Assembly (NCBI RefSeq): GCF_049671445.1
Contig: NZ_JBATUX010000008.1
Location: 1 to 53,959 of the forward strand
Direction: 5' to 3'
DNA: 53,959 bases
From: Paenisporosarcina sp049671445
Lineage (GTDB): Bacteria; Bacillota; Bacilli; Bacillales_A; Planococcaceae
Below are positions 25,935-35,521 of this stretch, piece after piece (the stretch's first letter is position 1; each line of letters opens with the position of its first letter). The position numbers and the translations under genes were made by a program. The notes under the pieces are model-generated. The model searched no databases. It was given only the letters and a program-made list of their open reading frames with translations, and had not been told where the DNA came from.

Positions 25935-25985
25935 TTAGAATAAATTAAGCTGAAGAGACCGAAATTTCATCTTCGGTCGAGGGTT
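25935..25985 (+). repeat. Dispersed hairpin repeat, copy 3 (partial)
   Basis: AATAAATTAAGC, then AGAG, stem GACCGAA, loop ATTTCATC, stem TTCGGTC (25957-25978). This is the same order as the core of copies at 11.96 and 18.89 kb; the flanks have diverged. Confidence 0.6.
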
Positions 25986-26280
25986 TGTTTAAAAGGGTTA
26001 GCGCTTCTCTAAATTCTCAAGTCTCAGAAATGCTTTACTTATATGGAATAAAATACGGTCCTCAAACAAATATCTTGTCGAAAATAGTTGGATTAAATCC
26101 TGTTAATACATGGAAAATTATGACTCAATGCATTAAAATCTCACATTAATAATCAATTCTTTCAAAAAATACACTAATTTTCTGAAACTATGTCCTTTTG
26201 ACGTTACAAATGATGTCGATATTTGGTAAAGTAAATAAAAGAATACTAGCTTAAGATAGTAAAGGAAGGATTTCGAACTT

Positions 26281-26973
26281 ATGATTTTTGATTTTCGATT
26301 TTGGCGATATCTTGCAAATCAGCAAGAACTAATAGATAATCTTGGCTTTTCCACGATACGAGACTTTAAGAAACGTGTATGGATGGTAGGCTTTTTCGGA
26401 TTACTATTATTTATAGTACAAGAGCTGTGGGGTATGAATACACAGCAAATCACCTCTGTATATGCAGCGGGTGGGACAGATCCATTTGCAATTGCACGAC
26501 TCGTATCACTAGCCGGAATTATTATTTGGGCATTCCTCTACCTTTCATTCCACTTTTTTGGCATTTCATTCCTATTAAATAAAATCACAGGAATCGAGTT
26601 ATCAAAACTAGCCGTTTTACAACTGTTTGTCGTGGGAATTCTATTACTTGAAAAAGCTTTGTTATTCTTTATCTTTGTCCTTTTGGGTGTCACCACGCCA
26701 GTGTCCTTATTTTCATTTGGACCACTCGCAGCCACTTTATTGGACCATGCATTTCTAGTATTTTTCTTTAATCAATTATCAATTTTCACAGCACTGATTA
26801 TTGCGTTACAAGTTCGTTTTATTCGTTCATTTACGGAGATGAACCCTCGCATTATATTCCTAATTATTATTACAATTCATATAGTCATGGCCTTAATTAC
26901 AGCGACTGTTAGCATTCTTCCTCTAGAAGAATGGTACCTACAATTAGTAGAAGGGGGTGCCTTCAATGAATAA
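26281..26973 (+). CDS. Polytopic membrane protein of unknown function
   Basis: A 230-residue protein with about five hydrophobic segments (near residues 37-50, 70-98, 115-140, 150-178, 193-215), a cytoplasmic-looking charged N-terminus and a short acidic C-terminus. The topology is like Yip1-type permease-like domains, but no signature residue is certain. The ATG follows AAAGGAAGG. Its last eight bases overlap the start of an HlyD-like adaptor gene, so the two proteins are made together and may form one envelope complex. Confidence 0.75.
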   Translation: MIFDFRFWRYLANQQELIDNLGFSTIRDFKKRVWMVGFFGLLLFIVQELWGMNTQQITSVYAAGGTDPFAIARLVSLAGIIIWAFLYLSFHFFGISFLLNKITGIELSKLAVLQLFVVGILLLEKALLFFIFVLLGVTTPVSLFSFGPLAATLLDHAFLVFFFNQLSIFTALIIALQVRFIRSFTEMNPRIIFLIIITIHIVMALITATVSILPLEEWYLQLVEGGAFNE

Positions 26974-28270
26974 ATGGTTAAGCATTTGCCTATCTATCGC
27001 TATTTCAGCGTTCATTGGAGCCAACGCAATCCTGTTATTTAGTGATAAGAGCTTCGTTTTAAAAGATGTCTATGTACATAACTATGAACGTCTAGCTAAT
27101 GATTCTTTTGAGGAACTATTACCAAAAGAATCACTCGTTGCACCACAAAGTATGAATACTATTTATATTAAAAATGAAGACACAATAAAAGATTGGTTAG
27201 TGAAAGAAGGGGACGTTGTTACTGTTGGGCAAGAACTGGCCACACTTAACACGTCTACTGCGGACGAGCAAAAAAGTCTGTGGGAATCAGAAGAAAAAGC
27301 TCTTGAAAGCCAGCTGACTGAACTTAATTCAACGGTTCGTACATTACAATCGGATCGAACAAAAGCAGAAAACTCAAACTCGAGCAGCTCGAACGGCAGC
27401 ACCTCAGATAACGTGACTGAATCTACTGAAGACCAAACCGTAAATGTAGACATTAATGTGGATGTCGGGGTTGATGTTGTTGTTTCTCAAGATGGTGCGT
27501 TTGCTCAAGCCATCGCACATGCACAAGAAAAAATTGCTGATGTGAATCAGCAATTGGAAGTCGTTGAAGCACAACTGGCTCAAGAAGGTGCGGCTGCAGT
27601 CATTAGCCCTGTGGATGGCGTGGTGTCGAGAATACGAGATACCAATGACCGACTTGCAATTGAAATTTACAGCACGGAAAAAATCATGATCACCTATGCT
27701 ATTGAAGAGCAATGGCAAGATATCCAAGTAAACGATCGCGTTCGTTTGCAAGCAGATGGAATGGATCGTTCAATTGAAGGAACTGTTACGGAAATATCGC
27801 AAGTTCCTGCACGCGATTCCGAATATCTCACTACTTATAAATCACTAGATCCAAAAGAGCATGCGAATCCACTTGCATACTATGAAGTGCGTATACAAGC
27901 TAATGAACCGATAGAAAACTTGCCATTTGGCAACAACACGAATGCTATGATCATCGTCAACGAAGCGAAGCAAGCGCCATCTGTAAATACGGCTTGGCTT
28001 TACGACCGTTTAGACGAATCAGCTGTTGCATACGTAATGAGTCAAAATGGATTTGCCGCGAAACTACCTGTTACCATCGCATTTGACTGGAAAACACGTT
28101 CTGTCATTAGTGAAGGATTACAAGCGGGTTCAATTGTGGTGTATGAACCGAAAATTACCGACTATCGCTACGCACCAGCCATTTTCCTTCCGATGCCTGT
28201 CGATTCACCATCATGGGAATCTGCCAAAGCAATTGGCTGGAAAAACTATATTAAATACTTGGTGTTTTAA
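26966..28270 (+). CDS. HlyD-like membrane-fusion/adaptor protein
   Basis: A 434-residue protein with an N-terminal signal anchor (about residues 5-24). A split biotinyl-lipoyl-like half-motif (WLVKEGDVVTVGQELATL, about 79-96) is followed by a coiled-coil hairpin and then the second half (AAVISPVDGVVSRI, about 208-221) and beta-barrel regions. The hairpin tip carries a Ser/Asn/Thr-rich stretch and an unusual alternating Val/Asp run (VNVDINVDVGVDVVV). The ATG at 26966 is 8 nt after AAGGGGG. No ABC or RND partner is adjacent, only the overlapping membrane gene. A perfect terminator follows. Confidence 0.75.
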   Translation: MNKWLSICLSIAISAFIGANAILLFSDKSFVLKDVYVHNYERLANDSFEELLPKESLVAPQSMNTIYIKNEDTIKDWLVKEGDVVTVGQELATLNTSTADEQKSLWESEEKALESQLTELNSTVRTLQSDRTKAENSNSSSSNGSTSDNVTESTEDQTVNVDINVDVGVDVVVSQDGAFAQAIAHAQEKIADVNQQLEVVEAQLAQEGAAAVISPVDGVVSRIRDTNDRLAIEIYSTEKIMITYAIEEQWQDIQVNDRVRLQADGMDRSIEGTVTEISQVPARDSEYLTTYKSLDPKEHANPLAYYEVRIQANEPIENLPFGNNTNAMIIVNEAKQAPSVNTAWLYDRLDESAVAYVMSQNGFAAKLPVTIAFDWKTRSVISEGLQAGSIVVYEPKITDYRYAPAIFLPMPVDSPSWESAKAIGWKNYIKYLVF

Positions 28271-28276
28271 ACCAGT

Positions 28277-28313
28277 ACAAAAGTCTCTTTCCGCCATGGA
28301 AAGAGACTTTTGT
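28277..28313 (+). terminator. Intrinsic terminator
   Basis: Perfect 14-bp stem AAAAGTCTCTTTCC / GGAAAGAGACTTTT with a 5-nt loop. Confidence 0.9.
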
Positions 28314-28453
28314 TGTTTGGATTACCACTTAACGTGAAGAAAATAGGATACCCCCAAGAGACTTGCTAACGCTATCTTGAAAGAAACCATCCCCACACCC
28401 GCGTTCGTTTTGATATGATAGAAAAAATACTATTTTCAAAGGAGCACAAAGCC

Positions 28454-29668
28454 ATGCCCACTTTTGAACAATACTTCCTTATGAACACTGAAAACGTCAT
28501 TCATTATGTGAAATCTAAAATAGATTCTTTTCAAAATGCAAAACATATTTCGTGCACGGAAATAGGTGATGGCAACTTAAACTACGTTTACCGAGTCGTC
28601 AATACAGAAACGAACGAATCAGTTATCGTCAAACAAGCAGGAACCACTGCGCGCATTTCAGACGAATTCGTCCTATCAACAAGTCGCAACAAAATTGAAA
28701 CCGAAGCGCTAAAATTACAACATACACTAGCACCAGGACTAGTCCCGGAAATTTACTTACTCGATGAAATCATGAGTTGCTGCATCATGGAAGACTTATC
28801 AAAATTAACAATCATGCGTACAGCGCTAACTAATTTTGAGACATTTCCACATTTCGCTGAACACATCACCGACTTCCTTGTGAACACCTTACTTGGCACA
28901 TCAGACGTCGTGCTAAACCATAAAGATAAGAAAGAATTAGTTCGCACATTCATCAACCCTGAGCTTTGCGAAATCTCGGAAGACCTTGTGTTTACTGAGC
29001 CTTTCCATAACAATTTTAACCGTAACGAAGTAACACCTGGCAACGAACAATTCGTTCAAAAACTTCTTTACTCAAACGAAGAGCTTCATCTAGAAGTCGC
29101 GAAATTAAAGTTCCATTTCATGAACAATACCCAATCACTTGTTCATGGCGACTTACACACAGGCTCCATCTTTATTGACCAAAACGACACCAAAGTCATC
29201 GATCCTGAATTTGCATTTTTTGGACCTATGGGCTACGACATCGGAAATATCATGGCGAACCTTATTTTTGCATGGGCTAGAGGACGCGCATACGAACATA
29301 AAGAATTCACGCAGTGGGTCGAGAACACTTTGTTCGACATCATGGACTTATTCGAAACGAAATTCCGCGCTGCATGGGAAGAGCATGCTACTGAAGTCGT
29401 TGCTAAAAACGCTGAATTCAAAGAGCACTATATCCAAAACATATTAAAAGATACAGCAGGCATGGCGGGGCTCGAACTTGCACGTCGTATCGTTGGACTC
29501 GCTAAAGTAAAAGATATCACCACCATTGAACCAATCGAAAAACGCCTAAAAGCAGAACGACTCTGCCTGCGCGTCGCAGTAGAACTGATTCTCAACCCAC
29601 TAGAATTCCAAACAGGTGGACAATATATAGCAGCGCTCCAAAACGCACAACAGGAGGAAAACCAATGA
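28454..29668 (+). CDS. mtnK: 5-methylthioribose kinase
   Basis: Phosphorylates 5-methylthioribose at C1, the entry step for recovering the methylthioribose left by SAM-dependent reactions. The 404-residue protein has the protein-kinase-like fold: CTEIGDGNLNYVYRV as the glycine loop, VHGDLHTGS as the catalytic loop and IDPEFAFFGPMGYDIGN as the metal-binding motif. The ATG at 28454 lies 10 nt after AAAGGAG; in-frame starts further upstream lack a ribosome site. Its stop overlaps mtnA in ATGA. No S-box riboswitch is visible upstream, unlike B. subtilis mtnKA. Confidence 0.95.
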   Translation: MPTFEQYFLMNTENVIHYVKSKIDSFQNAKHISCTEIGDGNLNYVYRVVNTETNESVIVKQAGTTARISDEFVLSTSRNKIETEALKLQHTLAPGLVPEIYLLDEIMSCCIMEDLSKLTIMRTALTNFETFPHFAEHITDFLVNTLLGTSDVVLNHKDKKELVRTFINPELCEISEDLVFTEPFHNNFNRNEVTPGNEQFVQKLLYSNEELHLEVAKLKFHFMNNTQSLVHGDLHTGSIFIDQNDTKVIDPEFAFFGPMGYDIGNIMANLIFAWARGRAYEHKEFTQWVENTLFDIMDLFETKFRAAWEEHATEVVAKNAEFKEHYIQNILKDTAGMAGLELARRIVGLAKVKDITTIEPIEKRLKAERLCLRVAVELILNPLEFQTGGQYIAALQNAQQEENQ

Positions 29669-30696
29669 CAGAAGCACTCAATCCAATCGAATGGAAAAAT
29701 AATGCCCTTGTATTACTTGATCAAACCAAATTACCAAATGAAGTCGTTTACGAAGAATTTACAACAGCCGAAAGCGTATGGGATGCCATCGTCACCATGA
29801 AAATCCGCGGTGCTCCTGCGATAGGCGTAGCAGCAGCATACGGCGTTTACTTAGGCGTTCGCGATTACAAAGCAGATACAGACCAAACCGTTTTGGTCGA
29901 AATAGTGCAAAAAACTGCAGCGTATTTAGCTACGTCAAGACCGACCGCGGTTAATTTATTTTGGGCACTAGACCGCATGAAATCAGTGACAGCTTCAAAC
30001 TCTACTTATCAAAACGCGCTATTAGCAGAAGCACAAGCCATTCATAAAGAGGACGAAGAAATTAACCGCACCATCGGCGAGAATTTACTAACATTGCTTT
30101 CTGACGGCATCGGTATCTTGACGCATTGTAACGCTGGCGCTCTCGCTACATCGAAGTACGGAACAGCTACCGCTCCAATGTATTTAGCCAAAGAAAAAGG
30201 CTGGAATTTCAAAGTTTACGCAGATGAAACACGCCCGCGTTTACAAGGATCCACGTTAACGGCACTAGAACTAAGCAGAGCAGGAATTGACGTGACAGTT
30301 ATAACAGATAGTATGGCAGCGATGGTCATGTCACAGGGCAAAGTCCAAGCTGTAATTGTTGGCTGTGACCGCGTTGCAGCAAACGGAGATACTGCTAATA
30401 AAATCGGTACTCTTAGCGTGTCCATTTTAGCCAAACACTATGGGATTCCTTTTTATATAGCAGCACCGACACCAACAATCGATTTGAATACGCCAAACGG
30501 AGCTGGCATTCCAATCGAAGAACGCCACAAATCTGAAGTCATCGAAGGTTTCGGCAAACTCACTGCACCTGCAGATGTCCATGTTTACAACCCAGCCTTT
30601 GATGTCACACCCGCTGAGCACATCACGGCGATCATAACTGAAAAAGGCATCGTCCAAGCACCATATACCGAAAACTTAAAGAAACTATTTGTGTGA
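29665..30696 (+). CDS. mtnA: Methylthioribose-1-phosphate isomerase
   Basis: Converts the aldose 5-methylthioribose-1-phosphate to the ketose methylthioribulose-1-phosphate. 343 residues of the eIF-2B-alpha-like family. The catalytic cysteine C155 (LTHCNAGALA) and aspartate D235 (VGCDRVAANGD) are present, as is the RGAPAIG substrate loop near residue 48. It overlaps mtnK by four bases. The genes for the classical dehydratase and enolase steps (mtnB, mtnW, mtnX, mtnD) do not follow; an aldolase does. Confidence 0.95.
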   Translation: MTEALNPIEWKNNALVLLDQTKLPNEVVYEEFTTAESVWDAIVTMKIRGAPAIGVAAAYGVYLGVRDYKADTDQTVLVEIVQKTAAYLATSRPTAVNLFWALDRMKSVTASNSTYQNALLAEAQAIHKEDEEINRTIGENLLTLLSDGIGILTHCNAGALATSKYGTATAPMYLAKEKGWNFKVYADETRPRLQGSTLTALELSRAGIDVTVITDSMAAMVMSQGKVQAVIVGCDRVAANGDTANKIGTLSVSILAKHYGIPFYIAAPTPTIDLNTPNGAGIPIEERHKSEVIEGFGKLTAPADVHVYNPAFDVTPAEHITAIITEKGIVQAPYTENLKKLFV

Positions 30697-30747
30697 AGCC
30701 CTATTTGCCTTTAAATTAAGCGCCACCAAACAAGGAGGGACGCCACT

Positions 30748-31386
30748 ATGTATATGAAAGAAAGAAAAGAAGTTGTGGATTATTGTAAAATGCTTATCTC
30801 GAGAGGTCTTACAAAAGGAACAGGTGGAAACATCTCGCTTTTCAATCGAGAAGCCAATCACATGATTATTAGTCCCAGCGGAATCGATTACCACATCATG
30901 ACAGCTGAAGATGTTGTCGTTTGCGATCTTCAAGGCAATGTCATTAACGGCGATAAAAAGCCTTCAAGTGAATACCCAATGCATGCGATTTTTTATGAAA
31001 AACGTACAGACATTAACGCCATAGTTCATACACATTCACTTAACGCTACTGTTCTTGCATCACTAAGATGGGAGCTGCCAGCAGTATCCTACCTTGTGGC
31101 ATTTGCGGGAGAAAACGTTCGATGTGCAAAGTATGCAAGTTTCGGAACACCCGAACTAGCGACTAACGCTTTTGAAGGAATGAAGGATCGCCAAGCTGTT
31201 TTATTAGCAAATCACGGACTACTCGCTGGTTCAAATAACTTACCAACAGCCTTTGCAATTGCAGAAGAAATTGAATTTTGCTGCGAAGTATATGTAAAAG
31301 CAAAATCAATTGGAAATCCAGTTATCCTTGACCAAACAGAAATGAAAAGTATGGCAGAAAAATTCAAAACGTATGGCCAAAAATAA
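30748..31386 (+). CDS. Class II aldolase (L-fuculose-phosphate aldolase family)
   Basis: A 212-residue zinc aldolase. The metal ligands H94 and H96 (VHTHS) and H156 (LANHGLLAG) and the catalytic glutamate E75 (PSSEYPMHA) are all present, with the phosphate-binding GTGGNIS loop at 24-30 and SPSG. Directly after mtnK-mtnA, it most likely cleaves methylthioribulose-1-phosphate or 5-deoxyribulose-1-phosphate to dihydroxyacetone phosphate plus an aldehyde, as in the DHAP shunt and the 5-deoxyribose disposal (drd) pathway of Bacillus. That substrate assignment is inference from context. AAGGAGGG precedes the ATG by 9 nt. Confidence 0.88.
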   Translation: MYMKERKEVVDYCKMLISRGLTKGTGGNISLFNREANHMIISPSGIDYHIMTAEDVVVCDLQGNVINGDKKPSSEYPMHAIFYEKRTDINAIVHTHSLNATVLASLRWELPAVSYLVAFAGENVRCAKYASFGTPELATNAFEGMKDRQAVLLANHGLLAGSNNLPTAFAIAEEIEFCCEVYVKAKSIGNPVILDQTEMKSMAEKFKTYGQK

Positions 31387-31387
31387 T

Positions 31388-31461
31388 TCGAGTGCCAGGC
31401 ACTTTCGCTTTCAATGGGAAATTCATTCCCTTACAAAGTGGAAGTGTCTGGCGCTTTTCTA
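31388..31461 (+). terminator. Long terminator hairpin after the aldolase
   Basis: An 18-bp stem with a few G-T pairs (AGTGCCAGGCACTTTCGC / GTGGAAGTGTCTGGCGCT) closed by an inner GGGAA / TTCCC hairpin and followed by TTTTCT. Confidence 0.8.
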
Positions 31462-31646
31462 TTATGTGGAATGATAGTCTTGCATTAAGTAGAAGGTTAC
31501 TTACAGAAAATATGGCATGGCATTTTATTTCAGTGAGTAAGTCTATTTGACTAGAATTTAAGGTGGATAAAAAAACCATTTAAATGGTATTGAACTGGTC
31601 TTATTACCTGTTTATTGGAATCTTCATAAAACTTTACAAATAATTA

Positions 31647-31675
31647 TGAAAACCCTTACAATCCTTTGTTATAAT
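31647..31675 (+). promoter_or_regulatory. Possible promoter of the secreted nuclease gene
   Basis: A perfect TATAAT (31670-31675) lies 41 bp before the start codon. The hexamer 17 bp upstream (TGAAAA) is a poor -35. The remainder of the 330-bp gap shows nothing else. Confidence 0.45.
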
Positions 31676-31716
31676 CAGTGGGAATTACAATAAATTCTCT
31701 TTGAGGAGTGAAATGG

Positions 31717-34700
31717 ATGACGAAAGAAGGCATTTTGAAGCATGCTTTCAGTAAGATCGCTTTAGCTTTCTTACTAGTAATATCGATGGTTACACCATTT
31801 GTCACGGTACCAAGTGCTCAAGCCGCAGAATCAATTACGGTTGCAGAAGCAATTGCGAATAATACAGGAACAGCTACAGTAAAAGGTTTCATTGTCGGAA
31901 CTGCATCTAGTGGAACAAGTTACGACCAAGAAGCACCATTTACAGTCGCTACAAATATTGGACTAGCAGATAATCCAAATGAAACAGATACAACAAAAAT
32001 TATTCCTGTTCAATTACCTACGGGTAGCGTACGTGCAGGAGTAAATTTAGTAGACAATCCTACTAACTTCAAAGCAGAAGTTACAATTACAGGAACACTA
32101 GGAGCATATTTCTCAGTTCCAGGTCTGAGAAGTGCAAGTGCATTTACAATCATAAACGGAGGCACTCCTCCTCCAGTAGCTGTAGAAGTGGCAGATATCG
32201 CGGCTGCTCGTGCAGTTACAGATCCGAATAAATTAATCAAAGTAACAGGTACTGTAACGACAGGCACAGGGTTCTGGGGTGGAAAAGCCTTTTATATCCA
32301 AGATGCGTCCGCAGGTATTTATGTATATACAACAGCAGCTGACGTTCAACCTGGTGACATCGTTGAACTTGAAGGGAAAGTAAGTCCATACAGCGGCGAA
32401 CTTCAAATTCAACCATCTAAAGTAACCGTTATTTCTTCAGAAAACCCACTACCAGTAGCACAAGACATCACTCCAGCTGGTGTGAATGAAGATACTCAAA
32501 GTGAACGCATTCTATTAAACAATGTAACAATCACTAACCTTACATCAGTAAATGACTTCGGAACTTTCGAATTCACAGCTACACATGAAAACGGTGAATC
32601 AGTGGTGATTCGTAACGATAACCGCAATGGTTTGGCGTACAATGACTTCATCAAACGTTATGCAGAAGGCGACCTTGTAAACGTTTCAGGAATCGCATCT
32701 AAATTCAACACAACGTATCAAGTGAAAACACTAGGACTAGAAAGTTTTGACTTAGTGAACAAGCCCGCTGTCTATACAGATATTTTCCCAGGAACAGTAT
32801 CTGAAGGCACAGACATTTCGTTAATTACACCAATCGATGGAGCGACTATCTACTATACGTTAGATGGGTCAACACCTACATCGGCAAGCACACCATACAC
32901 AGCACCAATTACTTTATCAAAAGACACGACAATTAAAGCAATCGCTGTAAGGGACACGACTTCTGAAGTCTTCTCATTCACTTATAACGTGTTAAAAGTG
33001 GACAACCTTTTAATCCGTGACATTCAAGGCGAAGGTCACTATTCAGATTACCAAGGTGCTAATGTAAGAGACATCACAGGTGTAGTAACACATCTTTATA
33101 ACTCAGCAAACTTTGTAATCCAAGACGTAAACCCAGATGAAGATAATACAACATCTGAAGCTATCATCGTAAACAAAACTTCAAATGGTCTTAATGTTGG
33201 TGACTTAGTTACCGTTGAAGGAACTGTTGAAGAATGGTACTACGAAGGATACTCAGATATGAAAACTGCTGACTTGCCAGTAACGCGCATCAAAGCGACT
33301 ACTGCAGTGGCAAACGGAACACATGAACTTCCTGAACCATTAGTAATCGGAGACGACATCTTCCAACCGACTGAAATTATCGACAACGATGGCTTAACAT
33401 CATTTGATCCGGCTGAAGACGGCATCGACTTCTATGAATCTATTGAGTTAATGCGTGTCGCAGTATCAGATGCAAAAATTGTAGGACCACAAAAATACGG
33501 TGAAGTGGTAGTTGTAGCAGGAAACTCTACAAACACTGAATTCAACGTTTTGGGTGGTATTAACATCTCGGAAAATGATTACAACCCAGAACGTATTATC
33601 GTAGACTTTGATAACGAATCATACGATGCAAAATCAGGTGACTACTATACGGGTGATATCGTTGGGGTTATGGGCTTCGGCTTCGGTAACTTCAAACTGT
33701 GGGCTAAAGAAGATACACTTCCACAAATCACACGTGTTGAAAAACCAAATCTAGTAACTGATATTGAACCAATTGAAGACAAGCTGAACGTAGCAGCTTA
33801 TAACGTGGAAAACTTCTCAAACAACGTTGAACAAACACCGGATGAAAAAGTAGAGAAAATCGCTAAATCATTTGTTGAAAACATGAAGTCACCTGACATT
33901 ATCACACTAGTAGAAGTTCAAGATAATGACGGTGCAACTGCTTCAAACAACGCCGACGCAACAGAAAGCTATGAGCGCCTGATTGCTGCAATCGTAGTAG
34001 CAGGAGGTCCAGCTTATGAGTGGACTGATATCGCACCTGAATATAATCAAGATGGTGGACAACCAGGCGGGAATATTCGCGTAGGGTATCTATACAATCC
34101 TGAACGTGTAACTCTTGCAGAAGGAACAAAAGGCGGTTCAACGGAAGCGGTAACGTGGGTAGATGGAGAACTTTCTAAAAACCCTGGTCGTATTCTTGAC
34201 TTGCCTCAGGCCAACACACGTAAACCATTAGCAGCTCAATTTGAGTTCCAAGGTGAAAAAGTAGTCGTTATCGGCGCTCACTTAAACTCAAAAGGTGGAG
34301 ATCAACCTTTATTTGGTAAAAACCAACCACCATTCTTAGGTTCTGAAGCAGAACGTATTGAACTTGCGACAATGATCAACAATTTTGTAAAAGCAGGACA
34401 AGCACAAGATCCGAACCTTAAAGTAATTGTAGCTGGGGATATGAATGATTTCGAATTCACACCAACGCTTGCAGCACTTAAAGGCGGCATCTTAACAAAC
34501 ATGATCGAAAAAGTCCCAGCTGGCGAACGTTTCACGTATTACTATCAAGGAAACAACCAAGTACTTGATCATATGTTGGTAACAGACAACTTGGCAAGCA
34601 AAACAAAAGTGGACATTATCCACATTAACGCGAACTACATGGAAATTCACGGTAATGCATCTGACCATGATCCAGTATTAATTCAAGTTGATTTACACAA

Positions 34701-35439
34701 AGAAGACACGTATACACTTTCTACTGATCAACCTAATTTTGAATTAGAAACTGGTGAAACAGCTCAAATCAACCTAACTGAAACAGCAACAAAATATGAT
34801 GGTACAACGACTACTAAAGATGTAGCAGCTGAAGCCACTTACAGTGGTTTTGATTCGGACATCATTTCAGTAGAAAAAGGTGTTATCACGGCAAAAGCTG
34901 AAGGCTCAACAACAATTACTGCACAATACCGAGACAACTCCGTGACGATCAACGTGACTGTCTTTGCAATTGAAGATGGTGGAGTTATTGTTACAGAAGA
35001 TGAAATTGACACTTCTACTCCTGTTATCAAAGTAGACGGAGTAGTTGAACATGAAGCAGGACACACCGAAATTCGTTTTACAGAATCTGCAGTCACTAAA
35101 ATCGATGCTGCTGATAAAAATGTAGTCATCGATCTTTCAACAGGTTCATTCACTATCACGGCTGAAAACTTTGACGTCCTTGCGGTAAGTGGCGAATTCA
35201 CTCTCAACTTAGACTATCAAGGACCAAAAGGTTTGTTGAAAGAGAAAAATCAAAGCAAAATCAAAGACGATTTAAAACTAAAAGATATGTCATTCGTTGA
35301 TTCAACAGACAATGAAATTACAAATGGATTCAATGACTACTTCATTATTGTTTCAGAAGGCAAAAAGACTTCGGTCGATGGCGCTTACTATGACAATACT
35401 TCGAAAAAGTGGAAGTTTAAAAACATCAAAAATAAGTAG
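31717..35439 (+). CDS. Large secreted multidomain nuclease (endonuclease/exonuclease/phosphatase family)
   Basis: About 1240 residues with a signal peptide cut near AQA-AES. After that come a DUF6359/OB-like domain, a second OB-fold (about 155-265, KLIKVTGTVTTG), a chitobiase-type Fn3 module (about 350-420, YYTLDGSTPTSASTPY), a third OB-fold, and then the catalytic domain. Catalytic motifs are complete: AAYNVENF, LVEVQDNDG, GAHLNSKGG, AGDMNDFE and SDHDPV. A bacterial Ig-like domain and a basic tail (KWKFKNIKNK) end the protein; there is no LPxTG anchor. It probably degrades extracellular DNA/RNA for phosphate or nucleosides. The ATG at 31717 is 8 nt after GAGGAG. Confidence 0.88.
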   Translation: MTKEGILKHAFSKIALAFLLVISMVTPFVTVPSAQAAESITVAEAIANNTGTATVKGFIVGTASSGTSYDQEAPFTVATNIGLADNPNETDTTKIIPVQLPTGSVRAGVNLVDNPTNFKAEVTITGTLGAYFSVPGLRSASAFTIINGGTPPPVAVEVADIAAARAVTDPNKLIKVTGTVTTGTGFWGGKAFYIQDASAGIYVYTTAADVQPGDIVELEGKVSPYSGELQIQPSKVTVISSENPLPVAQDITPAGVNEDTQSERILLNNVTITNLTSVNDFGTFEFTATHENGESVVIRNDNRNGLAYNDFIKRYAEGDLVNVSGIASKFNTTYQVKTLGLESFDLVNKPAVYTDIFPGTVSEGTDISLITPIDGATIYYTLDGSTPTSASTPYTAPITLSKDTTIKAIAVRDTTSEVFSFTYNVLKVDNLLIRDIQGEGHYSDYQGANVRDITGVVTHLYNSANFVIQDVNPDEDNTTSEAIIVNKTSNGLNVGDLVTVEGTVEEWYYEGYSDMKTADLPVTRIKATTAVANGTHELPEPLVIGDDIFQPTEIIDNDGLTSFDPAEDGIDFYESIELMRVAVSDAKIVGPQKYGEVVVVAGNSTNTEFNVLGGINISENDYNPERIIVDFDNESYDAKSGDYYTGDIVGVMGFGFGNFKLWAKEDTLPQITRVEKPNLVTDIEPIEDKLNVAAYNVENFSNNVEQTPDEKVEKIAKSFVENMKSPDIITLVEVQDNDGATASNNADATESYERLIAAIVVAGGPAYEWTDIAPEYNQDGGQPGGNIRVGYLYNPERVTLAEGTKGGSTEAVTWVDGELSKNPGRILDLPQANTRKPLAAQFEFQGEKVVVIGAHLNSKGGDQPLFGKNQPPFLGSEAERIELATMINNFVKAGQAQDPNLKVIVAGDMNDFEFTPTLAALKGGILTNMIEKVPAGERFTYYYQGNNQVLDHMLVTDNLASKTKVDIIHINANYMEIHGNASDHDPVLIQVDLHKEDTYTLSTDQPNFELETGETAQINLTETATKYDGTTTTKDVAAEATYSGFDSDIISVEKGVITAKAEGSTTITAQYRDNSVTINVTVFAIEDGGVIVTEDEIDTSTPVIKVDGVVEHEAGHTEIRFTESAVTKIDAADKNVVIDLSTGSFTITAENFDVLAVSGEFTLNLDYQGPKGLLKEKNQSKIKDDLKLKDMSFVDSTDNEITNGFNDYFIIVSEGKKTSVDGAYYDNTSKKWKFKNIKNK

Positions 35440-35464
35440 TTCAAAAAGTGTATATCACTGCGAT

Positions 35465-35498
35465 TAAAGACTCTGGGTAAAATCCAGAGTCTTTTTTT
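35465..35498 (+). terminator. Intrinsic terminator after the nuclease gene
   Basis: Stem AAAGACTCTGG / CCAGAGTCTTT with a 7-nt loop and a run of seven T. Confidence 0.93.
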
Positions 35499-35521
35499 AG
35501 GTACTATAACTTACGCAAGGA

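Larger units (their letters stand above)
25386..26280 (+). other. Gene-poor stretch with hairpins
   Basis: About 900 AT-rich bases with no supported gene on either strand. It contains a strong hairpin at 25871-25918 and the third copy of the dispersed hairpin repeat. A purine-rich patch near 25713-25745 can form a small CTCCC / GGGGA stem. A non-coding transcript ending at 25918 is possible but no good promoter was found. Confidence 0.4.

Noticed and set aside
28314..28453. SAM (S-box) riboswitch before mtnK
   Set aside because: The conserved S-box segments and terminator/antiterminator pair are not visible; only 140 bp separate the upstream terminator from mtnK.
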